The position numbers were made by a program, and so were the translations under genes. Source: Sanghuangporus weigelae (lineage: Eukaryota; Basidiomycota; Agaricomycetes; Hymenochaetales; Hymenochaetaceae). From it: a stretch of 64,000 nt of DNA. Below the pieces are notes generated by a model that was given only the letters and a program-made list of their open reading frames with translations, did not search any database and was not told the origin of the DNA. Every line of letters begins with the position of its first letter. Positions within the stretch are counted from its first letter, which is position 1. This document shows, one piece after another, positions 11,766-21,993 of the stretch. The stretch is from positions 248,001 to 312,000 of the forward strand of contig CP137325.1 in assembly GCA_033182465.1 (NCBI GenBank), written 5' to 3'.

Positions 11766-12829
11766 AGACGGAAAGTTATGGAGGATGGAAAAAAAAACTG
11801 TTACTGTAATCTTGATTAGAATGATGTCACTACATGCCAGAGAATGCTGTACGGACAATACATAAGCCACTGCGATGAAAATAAATAAAAAATGAATTTC
11901 AAGAAAGGGTCCCTTCCAATTGATATCCCGGACAACTCCACGCTCAAGATCCATATCGCCTTCCAATATTCCATCTCGTTAAATAATTTCACAAAGAAAA
12001 CGAAACCTAATGATGGTAAATCAACCAAGAAGAATCAACCAAGAAGTTCTGGCCGGTGGTCGCCGGACTCCTGAAGTGGTACTTCTGACTACAGCTCGAA
12101 GCGTCACGTACTGACACCTCCGTAGAGGCCATAATTTTGAGTTTCTGACCTGGGGAAATTTCTTTTTGTAATACAAGTAATAAAGCTATGCAATAATCTG
12201 GGGTTTTTGATGGGCCATCAAAATGTTTTAATTTTTTGGGGAAAACAAATAGCGAAAAATTCGAATAAAAAATAGGGGCTGATCAGACACACTTTGACTT
12301 GTTTTTGTTTCCCTAGCCATCCAGCACTTGAGAGATGCCAAACATGGATAGCCGGATCCGGCCCTCCGGATGACACCTTTTAAATAAGGTAATGATCGAT
12401 GCAAATGTATTATGTAACTTAGCCGGTTGGCCAGTTTTGATGGTATTACTAATAAATAAAATTCATTAATTACTTATTTAAATATTTGTTTCAATTTTGC
12501 CCAAGCAAATTATTGGACCTCAAGATAAAATTCTCAAAAAGTGAAAGTTCTATTCCCATGGCCTCTAGCCATTGGTACACTTTACAAGCCAATCCAAGGT
12601 GTTGTGGTGGAGGAGATACAGTTACAAATTCGCATGACTTGAGTTGTCGGCTTTAGCCGCTTCGAGCTGTAGTACACTTCTTGCCAGTACTTGCCTTCCA
12701 CCATTACATATTTCTCCTCTCCTAGTCATCAATCCATTCAGAACGAATTGTTGGAAGGACAGCATCTTTCAGTATTTCAGATGTTTACGAATTTCGCATG
12801 GCGGCATCAGAAACCCCATGGTCATGATA
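11766..12829. other. AT-rich intergenic region left of the MITE
   Basis: About 1.06 kb with long A/T runs between the CRN-like relic and the MITE. There is a small palindrome (TGATGGGCCATCA near 12210) but no coding signal. Confidence 0.55.
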
Positions 12830-12863
12830 AGGTAGGGAAAGTATAAACTCGACTAGCTGTCAC
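12830..12863 (+). repeat. Left terminal inverted repeat of the 634-bp MITE
   Basis: Matches the reverse complement of 13430-13463 with one mismatch. Confidence 0.88.
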
Positions 12864-13429
12864 ATGTGACTGATGACCCTGAAAGTCCCTGATCTAGCCC
12901 AATTAGGAAGGACCCTAGCGGCAAAAATCTCGAGGTCAGATATCCCAGTAGTTGTTGAACACCAAAATATCATAGTGTTTGCCTGCCAATGTGTCTTAAT
13001 GTATAATAGAATGCTTTTTATGATGTTTAAGCAAGTCTGTGCTGAGTTCCAAGCACCCATGGAATCCATAAGAAATGACTCTTACTAATAACGGTTAATT
13101 AAGCATAAAATTACTATATATAGGCTGTATTAGTCATTCGGAGTTTTCCGGGAAGCGGCAAAAATCCAGAGGTCAAAATTTCAAAAATTTCTGAAACTTC
13201 GCCAGGATGATGGAAAATGAATTCTGAGCCATTTGGTGCAAAAAAAACTTGTTTCCTTAATTGGTCTGCCAAATCTTAGTATTTCGGAAATTTAAAAACA
13301 TATATCTGTAGGTATCTACAATCCAAAGACATGTAAGCAGGACAAATGTATGCTTCTGAGGTGTGGGAGGCAGAATTAAAGAGTTGTGTTGTTGTGCCAA
13401 ATGAGGAAGGTCAGGGTCGCGCAACGTGC

Positions 13430-13463
13430 GTCACAGCTAGTCGAGTTTATACTTTCCCTACCT
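13430..13463 (-). repeat. Right terminal inverted repeat of the 634-bp MITE
   Basis: Matches the reverse complement of 12830-12863 with one mismatch; TA follows directly. Confidence 0.88.
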
Positions 13464-13597
13464 TAGGTTCTTTTATCCGACAAAATTCCGATCACTTGAC
13501 TCTTCCTTCTGATATTCAAACGGGAGTATGAGGAAGCTCAGTGCTTCCGAGGCGGTCTTTTCATCCTTTTATCTCTAGTACACAACCAAGCTAGACG

Positions 13598-15518
13598 ATG
13601 GAAAGCAGAGATGAGCTTGAAGTCATTGAGTTGCCTACTCTGTCGTACTTTCCTGGCCCAAGTCGTTCAATCTGGCCTCGGCCCGTGAGGACTCAGACTC
13701 GGACTACCGCATCGGTCGAAGCAAGTAAACCGAAACGCGTAGAGTACGTTTCGATTGCTGCGCTAATGTGGGCGATGTTCTTGATGGGCTGGAATGACGG
13801 TACAGCTGGTAAAAAATATTTCTCTCTCGGTTGGGTAGAAGTACCGATTTCATCTCATCAGGTCCGTTATTGCCTGCGCTCCAGAGGACCTACCATGTAG
13901 GTTGACTTCTCATATAACTTACTTATGTTGTGTTTTGATGATGAATAATTTGTGATTTGTGTAGGTCGGATTTGCCATTGTCTCTTTAGTATTTGTCGCC
14001 AATGGTGTCGTACGAAACCTTGATGTCTTCGCAAACTGAGCATTCTCTGAATCGCACTGTGAATCCAGGGGTTTGTATCTGCTTCCATCGCAAATGTTTC
14101 CGTCGCGCAGAAAATCGGGTTCGGGAAGGTAACCACTGATCTACAGCGACTCCTTGAATACCTCTCTGATTAAACATCCTCCAGACTTTAGTTATAGGTT
14201 CATTGGCACAACTTGCTGCATACACCGTGCAATGTTCCGCACCTCCATTCCCTGTCTTTGTACTCGCGTATGTCTCATCTGGGGTCGGTGTTTCTCTTCA
14301 GGTGAATAATCTGCGCTACGCTAAAGCTACTGATTGGTGCATCGACTTGAAGCATGAATTCAGCTTGCCCAGATTATGGACTTCGCCGTCAGCCTGAACA
14401 AGAACGCTGCCTTGAAGATGGCCATATTACATGCTTCTTTCGGGATGGGAGCCCTCTGTTCTCCACTCGCAGCGACACAGTTCGCGGCCATGCCTGATAG
14501 ATGGTCATTCCATTTCTTGGTCTCATTGGGATGTGCGATAATCAATACGACATCGTTATCGATCGTCTTCAGGTTCAAGCCTTTGAATGGTTCGTATATT
14601 TTGTCATTGATGTTCATTAATGCTCATTCTGATCCGTTTGGTTTTCCCTAGATGTTCTCGAGAAGGCTGGCCAGACTATTCGTCCGGCATCTGCATCTCA
14701 AGACAATCGTTATGCACAGCTCCTCAGGCTCAAGGTCGTGCATTTCCTTGCTTTCTTCATATTCGCCTACGTCGGCGTTGAAGTGGCGCTTGCAGGTATA
14801 TTTCCGATCGGCGGATTGCTACGTTTGTCTACTTACTAATGAACACAGGTTGGATTGTAACTTTTGTCATCGATGAGAGAGGCGGAGGATCGTCTTCTGG
14901 ATACTTAACGTCTGGCTTCTTCGGCGGCGTGACAGTCGGACGCATTTGTCTTCTATGGCTCAACAGGCTTGTAAGTCAATGAGTCCGATTCCTGGACAGC
15001 AACCTTTCTGAAATTGTTCTCTCTTAGGTGGGAGAGAGGCGCGTCATATGGCTGTACATCTTTCTCTCTATCGGGTGCCGTTCCAGCTCTTAATAGAAGA
15101 AGTATCTTGCGGACTGATGGACGTGTTGAACCTGTACTAGACTCGAAATCACGATCTGGCTTGTTCCATCCCTCGTCGCAAACGCTGTCGCTGTCTCGTT
15201 TATCGGCGTCTTCCTGGGTCCGATTTATCCAATAGTGATGAACATAACAGGACGTCTCATGCCTCCCTGGCTGATGTCCGGGGCTATCGGCTGGATTGCA
15301 GGTTTTGGTCAAGCAGGAACTGCTGTGGTTCCTTTCGTGACGGGTGCGATGGCGTCTAAATTTGGCGTCATGAGCCTGCAACCTTTGTATGTCTCAGATT
15401 TCTCATTTCAAATCCAACATAACTTCTGATAGATTATTCTGTCAGAATTGTGACTGTCCTTTCCATCATGGTCGGCTTATGGGCTGCCGTCCCTCCCGAT
15501 CAACAACGCTCAGATTGA
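13598..15518 (+). CDS. MFS transporter, BSC6-like, intact
   Basis: Eleven exons: 13598-13808, 13862-13896, 13965-14009, 14069-14128, 14185-14301, 14373-14589, 14652-14795, 14849-14970, 15028-15074, 15141-15386 and 15446-15518. They join in frame to 438 aa, and all introns are GT-AG of 53-71 nt. Family landmarks are MGWNDGTAGPLLPALQRTYH, VGFAIVSLVFVANGV, ASFGMGALCSPLAATQF, VLGLK-type loops replaced by FKPLNDVLEKAG, IVTFVIDERGGGSSSGYLTS, FIGVFLGPIYPIVMN and GFGQAGTAVVPFVTGAMASK. It is a plasma- or organelle-membrane permease of the BSC6-like MFS branch, substrate unknown. The homologous edge copy at 1-382 is in inverted orientation. Promoter-proximal sequence lies only 134 bp from the MITE end, so the MITE could influence expression. 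Confidence 0.93.
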
Positions 15519-16025
15519 GAAATCGTTTCTATGAAGAAGCGATACAAGTATAGGAATTTACATACATCGAAGGCCGAAATGTATTCTCTTAACTAACGCT
15601 AAAATTCATGGGATTCGGCATCTAGAAAGTAGAAAACAATGAAGCGTCCGGAAATGCAGTTTTCGGGATGCGCCAGGTGTTTGCCTCGCTAAACAGATTT
15701 GAGAGCCAAGCGTTTGCGGGCTGACAATTTTTTTATGAGAAGAAAAGTCTCTATCCCTTTTGTCATGCGAAAGGATGATCCCGATGTAGCAACATGCACT
15801 GGCGCACAGAAAATTTCATCATTTCCTTTGTTCAGGACGTCGACAAAGCTGACTATACGTAGAAGATCAATCTCGAAATGACCCGTTGCGTTCCTTACTG
15901 CGCTGCTTTTACTCGGTGAACCAGCAGGAACATTTATGTGACAGTTTTTAGAGCTCTGCTCCTAGGATACAGCCCATGACCGCTGTTTTCATCCAGATTC
16001 CGTGCGATCGCAGCCATCCGTTTTT
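15519..16025. other. Intergenic stretch after MFS gene
   Basis: About 500 bp with no gene recognised; it leads into the CRN-like tail relic. Confidence 0.5.
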
Positions 16026-16150
16026 CAAATTTCAGTGTCTCGATCACATCGTATCTCGACAATCTGTTTGGATCGACTCACCGATTTGGATGCCTCGACA
16101 GTTGACCTGGTCATACTGACTGGTTCGAAGTATACAACGGAAGTGTATGT
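16026..16150 (+). pseudogene. Relic of a CRN/RHS-like NTPase tail (fossil)
   Basis: This stretch is clearly similar in DNA to 11575-11700, the C-terminal segment of the CRN-like gene: TGTCTCGRTCACACGT-like sequence, then CTGTTTGGA, CTCACCGATTTGG and TCGACCTGGTC-type blocks in the same order. Only the tail is visible and it looks broken. Its presence just after the MFS gene suggests that duplication or rearrangement involved both families. Confidence 0.65.
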
Positions 16151-16582
16151 TGCATCACGATAAAGTTTAGCATGTTTGACATCCGGAGATGCTCTGTGAA
16201 GGGTGGGAAGAAAAAACGTATTAACCTTTGTACGGTGCGCCGTGATACAGATTTATTTCAAGGAGGTCGATTCGATTCCTTGTAACCGGCAATGCCTCCT
16301 GACCGTTGCTTGCGAATATGAATAGCCATGCACACTGAGTTCATGTGAAGGGTAATGATCATGGTCATTACTGACATGGCAACAAGATAATTCTAAGCGG
16401 AAACTTTATCGAGCATAAGAGAGGCGACGAGGTAATTGATCCATATCGTAGGAAACTACAAACCCAAACAGTAAAGTAACGAGCTACAAGTAATAAGGAG
16501 GGTATAGAGCAGGTAGACATATAAAAAGAAGACGTATGAACAATCAATCAAAACATACAATTGAGTAGTAGTTCCCAGAACA

Positions 16583-17636
16583 TCAAAATACGGATATCAA
16601 GAATAATAACAACCAAGTCACACCCATGACGCCAGCACCATGAGCCGTAAAAAAGGTAGAACTCAAAGATGTGGCAGAGCTATCGGTATCGATTAGAGGA
16701 GCAGCCGCGCCAATTGTCTGATTGACGCAGTCAAGCAGCCCCGTGTTTAACCAGCTCGGAAGGGGCGTTTCCGTCTCATTCACAGTCGCGGACTGGTTGA
16801 GAGCAACGGTGTCATTGTATCCATCAAGACTCAACACGATGCTGCTGGCTCTATAGTACTGCACAGCCTGTTCTGGCTTCGGCATCGAATTATTTGTCGG
16901 ATCGAACGCGAGAGTAGTTTGATTGGCGGCGTTTGAAGCGAGGAAGGACGTGCAATTAGACACAACTGATAATAGCAAAGACGTGGTAGTGGCGTTATCT
17001 GCGATGATATGCAACGTAGTGTTTCCTGAGGAAGGAAGTAAGGGAACCGTGGTGAGTGAACCACCAGGTCGAGAACTATTGTTCGCGTCCCCATACTAAA
17101 AGACTCTGTCAGCGATGGTTCATGTAATTCACTGTGATCGTACCTCAGAGTTATGCAAATAGGCCGCCCCGCCGCCAGCTGCACCGCCCCAGACAACAGG
17201 CCAGAAGTAAAATGGAAACCCGAGGCCTGCAACTCCTCTGGATGCAGTTCCAGGATACCCACTCCCGTAGGTCCTAGTAAAACGAAGCTTAGAAAGTAAA
17301 TATATACGAAGAAGGTGGAAGTTACCTAGTTCCATAAACGTCATTCCTCGTTCCTCCACCCTGGGTTCTACCCGCGAATAACTGCCCAGCTGGGATCGTT
17401 GCTACATTTCCTCCGCCATTCCCATACGGTCTCGCTGACGTGCGCCCGCCAGTGGTTGAACCGGAGCCAACAGACACAGGCGAGCGTCCACCGCTTGACG
17501 AACTGCCGGACGACCCGCCGCGACTACCACCAGAGCTACTACCGCCTCCGCCTCTCCCGCCTCCTCCACCGCCTTTCCTTCGATATCGATATCGAGCCTT
17601 CTTACTAGAAGCATTGGATATGAACGGAATAAACAT
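16583..17636 (-). CDS. Gly/Ser-rich conserved basidiomycete protein, probably membrane-anchored
   Basis: Exons are 17326-17636, 17144-17273 and 16583-17095, giving 317 aa with 52- and 48-nt introns. The N-terminal third is a Gly/Ser/Arg-rich low-complexity tract after a basic KARYRYRRK stretch. The centre is the most conserved part: TYGSGYPG, RGVAGLGFPFYFWPVVWGG, YLHNSEYGD and NNSSRPGG. The C-terminal half has many N-glycosylation sequons (NTT, NCT, NQT, NES-like) and closes with a hydrophobic segment (GVMGVTWLLLFLISVF), as in GPI-anchored or type I membrane proteins. No N-terminal signal peptide is evident from this start, so an upstream exon may be missing. Related hypothetical proteins are common in agaricomycetes; the function is unknown. 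Confidence 0.82.
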
Positions 17637-18341
17637 GGTTGACCTTTACGTGAAGCACAGGTGTTCACTGAGCTGAACAAAGGCTTGGGAAGTTATGCTT
17701 TATGTGTCCCCCCGCACCGGAGCGGTTTTATATACTTCTGGCGATCTCGATGCGATATGCGGACCTGAAAAAATCGAAGATGATGCTCTGCGTTCACAAG
17801 GACCACCGGCATGTGACAAAGTGATGCACGGCAGAGGCACTGGTCTGGACTGGAAAAGATCGTAAAAATGAGCGCCCAGGAGCTTGAGGATTGGGGAGCG
17901 AGCTTTGAGGCTGTACTCGTACCCTTCCCAGACAGAAGTCGCTTTCGGTAGGTAGACAGTCGCGATTGAAAAATTGAAAGCTGAATTGAACGTTGTTTGA
18001 AAAGCTCTTCTTCTGCTTTCCACTCAAGTCGGGCTGCCTGCGGCAAGGCAAAGATGATGGGAGTTGATGGCCAACCGATGAGCGTGGAATACCTGCGCCG
18101 AGCCTGTCATTTTTCTGCCGTATGCGTGTCGGCAGTACTAGTGTGTCAGGGCTCGAGGCGGTGCAACATATAATAGGGTCCCCGACAACAAAAGAATGCA
18201 TCACGTGAACGTGGCATCCATTTAGGATATGAGTGATAATAAATACGATTTCTCTTGTTTGAACCACAATCATTCTGTCTTTCCTTCCTTCAAGTACAAA
18301 TCATCAATTCTCTACTTAGAAGCAGTAAACCATAGAAGAGT
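17637..18341. other. Intergenic divergent promoter region
   Basis: About 700 bp between the divergent Gly-rich gene and the HAD phosphatase gene. Open frames on the minus strand (17693-18273) overlap one another and have no family features, so they were left out. Confidence 0.5.
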
Positions 18342-19585
18342 ATGTCTCCTGGAGAGGTTGCACCACAGAGTACGCTTCCGTACCCACCTTTGCATCAAGA
18401 CAAAAAATTTGTCGTACTCTCAGACTGGTGAGTTCGGTTCGTCACAGATCGGTATCATCGAGCGGTTGATTCTTTGATTTCTGAAGGGATGGGACAATTA
18501 CAACTTACGATAGCAATGACTGCGAGTACCGTCTCGGATGATGCTCGACGTGACAATACTTGGGCTTACACTATTGCGTTTCACGCTCTGCATCTGTTCG
18601 CTCCGCTCTACAGATATGACGGATAATTTGGGTTTCGGGAAAGAGAAGCGCCGGCAAGGTAACCTTGAGATCCTGTCCGGGAGAGTCACATTCAGGCGCG
18701 TATTCGACGCATATTTGATCATTAAGAAGTAGACTGATTTCCCGACCACGTAAATAAACAGGGACGCCTTCAAGGAGATGTTGGACAGTGTTGCGGAGAA
18801 GCATTCCTTTGAGGAATGTAAAGAAATCTTGAGGAACAGTTGCGTTCATCCGCATTGCAATGCGAGTTGTGATTGACGACGAAGTAGACATTTACCTTGA
18901 CTCTGGATTTAACGATTTTTGCAAGTTTTGCAAAGAGACCGATATTCCAGTTGTGATTGTTTCCAGGTATATGTCTTGCCTTGAATTGCAATTTAAGCAC
19001 ACTGACGCCGTCTTCTTAGTGGTATGGAGCCAAACATCCGTGCAGTCTTGTCAAAGTACATTGGTGAGGAGGAAGCGGCGACGATTGACATCGTGTCGAA
19101 CGACGTCAAGTTCTTACCAAATGGAAAATGGGAGATCCAGTACCGCCACCCTACTAGGTACGTTCTTACATTCTCACTGGTTCCGTGACTAAAAGCTAAC
19201 GTCCTCCTTAAGTGGCTATGGTCATGACAAGTCACAAGCCATTCTGCCTTACCGTAACCTGCCCAACCCTCCAACTTTATTCTTCTTCGGTGATGGCGTA
19301 TCAGGCAAGTCGGTCGGTTTTTGCCTTTCCTTGATTGATATTCACGTATTGTTTTTTTTCCGTTGCCTTTGAATAGATATGTCCGCCGCTCGCCACGCTG
19401 ACGTTCTGTTCGTGAAGCTCAAGCCGGACAACGAGAATGACTTGCACGAGTATTGCAAGCGTGAGGGTATTCCTCATGTATTGTTCTCGGACTTCTCGCA
19501 CGCATTAAACGTCGTAAAAGCGATCGTGACGGGAGAGAGAACGAAGGAAGACGTCCTGAAAGAAGGTACTGCGATGGCTGTCTAG
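18342..19585 (+). CDS. PYP1: HAD-superfamily phosphatase, yeast Pyp1 (YNL010W)-like
   Basis: Eight exons: 18342-18427, 18487-18521, 18614-18695, 18762-18838, 18888-18966, 19020-19157, 19213-19304 and 19377-19585, giving 265 aa. HAD motif I is LSDWDGTIT (nucleophile Asp28), followed by DSNDYMTDNLGFGKEKR. Next come LDSGFNDF and VIVSSGMEPNIRAVL (motif II region). GYGHDKSQAI is the motif III Lys and FFFGDGVSDMSAARHAD is motif IV. Yeast Pyp1 has the same motif order and is known as a polyol-phosphate phosphatase; function here is inferred from that. Introns 2, 3 and 7 only keep frame and family sequence if they begin GC (GCGAGT at 18522, GCGCGT at 18696, GCAAGT at 19305). Three GC-AG introns in one gene is unusual. 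Confidence 0.93.
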
Positions 19586-20207
19586 ATAAGTCCCATCATA
19601 CGAAGCAATAGATGCCACTTCATGTTCTTAGTGGCGTGCGGTGGGAACGTAGACCACCCCTTGTTCACTGTAAGAATGTAGAGTTTCCGTCAGCACAAGT
19701 TTTCTTTCGCTGGAACTTCACCCGACTTGGCCGGTCAAGCTGATAAATGATGGACTATCTTGCCGCTTCAGCATCTCCTTCGGTTCTTAGCGTCGTCTTC
19801 GCCCCAGAAATGATGGCTACGACGTCAGCGGAGAACATGGCCCATGTCTTTGAAGAATATCTTGACTATCTTGCTTATGCCTTCGAATGATCCGACCTCG
19901 TGTTTGAAGGCGCCACGATCCTGAAAGGATACGCCTAGCAATGGCTCTTTCTCTCCGTTACTGAATTTCTCCATGCTATCTGGGCTATCGGCACCTTCCG
20001 AATATCTAGAATGAAGTCTGCTATCAGACAGATCGTCCATAACCTTGAAGCCCCTTATTGGCTTTGTGTGCTCTTGGTATGAAAAGCATGTTGTATTCCC
20101 GCCACTTATTACGGGTTCAGCCACGTACAAGCTAACACGCCTCTAATATCTGGGCTGCAATTGTTTTTCTTGTAGATATCCTATTGTCCTTGAACTGGTT
20201 AAAAACG
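19586..20207. other. Intergenic stretch before F-box-like gene
   Basis: About 620 bp. A possible acceptor (TTTTTCTTGTAG, ending at 20174) lies just upstream of the next gene's first ATG, hinting at a missed 5' exon. Nothing else was recognised. Confidence 0.45.
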
Positions 20208-21473
20208 ATGATGCCAGCTCGAATTCTTGCAAGAGTACTCAGGCATTTGCAACGCATAGACATGTCCGACTCGACGATAGGACCGATGGCGCTTCTGCGA
20301 AAATCTCGAGCGAGGATAAACAGATGGCGACCCAAGAGATTTCCTCGGATAAACCCTAGTATACTCTCAGGACTCGCTATTTATCTTGATTACCTCGACA
20401 TGCAGCGCATGTACTCGGCGACTCGTGTCACCTTTACCAGAGAGACATTGCAACGCACCCTTTATGCCATATCTCAGGTATCTCGTGCTTTGAATGGCAT
20501 GACTTCATGGCGATTGTATAGAGAAATTTACCTGTCTTCCTCGATCGCCATGGACATTCTGGTTAGAACCTTGGAGGAGCACGAGGAACTCCGTTGTCTA
20601 GTCAGCGGGTTTCATTTTTATGGCAAGGTGTTTTTGTCTGAGGTACAACAGCAATTTGCTTATACCTCAGGAGACTATTTGAACGAAGTCCGCGTCCACG
20701 AACTCTGTCCAAACATTTCTCGCAGCCGCCTACATTGGACCAAATTGATGGCCGAAGGTCAAGAGCCTTCGTTATGGATCCCGGGCTTGGAACGCCTAAC
20801 TCTGATTAGATTACGGGTGCCAGGCGACGAGTTTTTTTCGGGCAGAATTATGTCCTCATCTGTTGAGCTTCCTGCACTCCAATCGCTACTTGTGTCATGC
20901 TATGGGCAGCACCATCCTGACCAGTTTGCTCCCAACTGGTTTCGTATGCCACAACTGCGCCGCCTGACCCTGGAAAACTTCTCGTTTGGGAAGATTCACA
21001 CAATCCTGCTCCCAAGAGGCTCGCCGCTTATCAGTATCATCGAAATATTGGGTGGAAATTGCATAGTGATTGATCTCTTCGATCCGCTGACGAGCCCGCT
21101 TCTTCCATATGTGAAGAGTCTTGAATCCTTGACAATTACTGCCAAGAATATGTATGACAACCAGAACAACTCCCACTTTCGCAACTTATCTCTGGGGTTT
21201 CTTGAAAGTCTTACAGAGCTATGCATTCCGTACCGTAGCTTCATGTGGGCAAAAATCACAGAGAGTTACCCGCCTTGTCTTACTGAGCTGGTGTTCCTTG
21301 GACGATTAAGAGACGTATCGGCCAGAATTTCCAGGTTCTATTTCTTAGAGAGACTTCGGAAGGACAAAGAAGAGCGAATAAATCAATGCCAGATACGAAG
21401 AGTACGAGTAATTCTGTCGGATGCTGAAGAATATAGAATGGCTACACTATATGAGGAGTTGGAATCTCAGTGA
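20208..21473 (+). CDS. F-box-like protein
   Basis: One open exon of 421 aa from the first ATG. The F-box-like region is at about residues 45-110: INPSILSGLAIYLDYLDMQ, then LYAISQVSRALNGMTSWRLYREIYL, the usual basidiomycete pattern of a Leu/Pro-rich helix followed by VSR-n-W-n-LYR. The rest has irregular Leu-rich spacing (LERLTLIRLRVP, LPALQSLLVSCY, MPQLRRLTLENFSF, LESLTELCIPYRSF), consistent with a degenerate LRR substrate-binding part. Such proteins are inferred to be SCF ubiquitin-ligase adaptors. An upstream exon cannot be excluded because a good acceptor lies at about 20174. Confidence 0.75.
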   Translation: MMPARILARVLRHLQRIDMSDSTIGPMALLRKSRARINRWRPKRFPRINPSILSGLAIYLDYLDMQRMYSATRVTFTRETLQRTLYAISQVSRALNGMTSWRLYREIYLSSSIAMDILVRTLEEHEELRCLVSGFHFYGKVFLSEVQQQFAYTSGDYLNEVRVHELCPNISRSRLHWTKLMAEGQEPSLWIPGLERLTLIRLRVPGDEFFSGRIMSSSVELPALQSLLVSCYGQHHPDQFAPNWFRMPQLRRLTLENFSFGKIHTILLPRGSPLISIIEILGGNCIVIDLFDPLTSPLLPYVKSLESLTITAKNMYDNQNNSHFRNLSLGFLESLTELCIPYRSFMWAKITESYPPCLTELVFLGRLRDVSARISRFYFLERLRKDKEERINQCQIRRVRVILSDAEEYRMATLYEELESQ

Positions 21474-21993
21474 GTCGAGACCATCTCACTTCTAGTGATC
21501 AAGGAAACTTACTACTGACCCTAGAAATGACACATGGAAAAACAAGGCGAGAAGGCTGAAAAGTAAGCTAGGCTTCCAGGGCATAGTTTGAAATATCTCA
21601 TATAGTTTATCATGCCTTTGGAATTAGTAGTACCAGTCGAATAATAGCCCAGCCAGTGCCACAGTACACTAATCTGCTTGAAGGAAAAGATAAATAGACA
21701 TTCGACTGACATATGAGCTGAGATAATAATTTGTTTGCTCGATTGAGATATTTCATTTTCGATTGTCTATAAGATTTGTCGGTTATCATTACGGGCTGGC
21801 AAACACAGAGGTACTAGTCGAGATGACAAATTATCCGTTTAAACTCTAGTTATCACTTGATGAAAGTGCTGAATAGCAAAAGAGCCTACTCTCAGCTCGG
21901 CGCTCGACTTCCGAGCAACAGCGGACCTGAGAAATACTAATGTCGAGATTAGAAATTAGTACTATCGAGAATACTTTACATAAGGACACATAA
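21474..21993. other. Intergenic region between convergent F-box-like and P450 genes
   Basis: About 520 bp, AT-rich, containing the 3' flanks of the two convergent genes. No gene was recognised. Confidence 0.55.

Larger units (their letters stand above)
12830..13463. mobile_element. 634-bp MITE with 34-bp terminal inverted repeats and TA duplication
   Basis: The ends 12830-12863 and 13430-13463 are inverted copies, 33 of 34 matching, beginning AGGTAGGGAAAGTATAAACT. The element is flanked on both sides by TA (12828-12829 and 13464-13465), the target duplication of Tc1/mariner-type transposons. No transposase frame fits in 634 bp, so it is non-autonomous. Internally a GCGGCAAAAATC-n-GAGGTCA unit occurs twice, near 12919 and 13155. 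It lies just 5' of the intact MFS transporter gene. Confidence 0.85.

Noticed and set aside
17693-18273. Overlapping minus-strand frames between two divergent genes
   Set aside because: Mutually overlapping, no motifs, and located in a promoter region.
19825-20130. Minus-strand 101-aa frame upstream of the F-box-like gene
   Set aside because: No ATG at its start and no recognisable domain.
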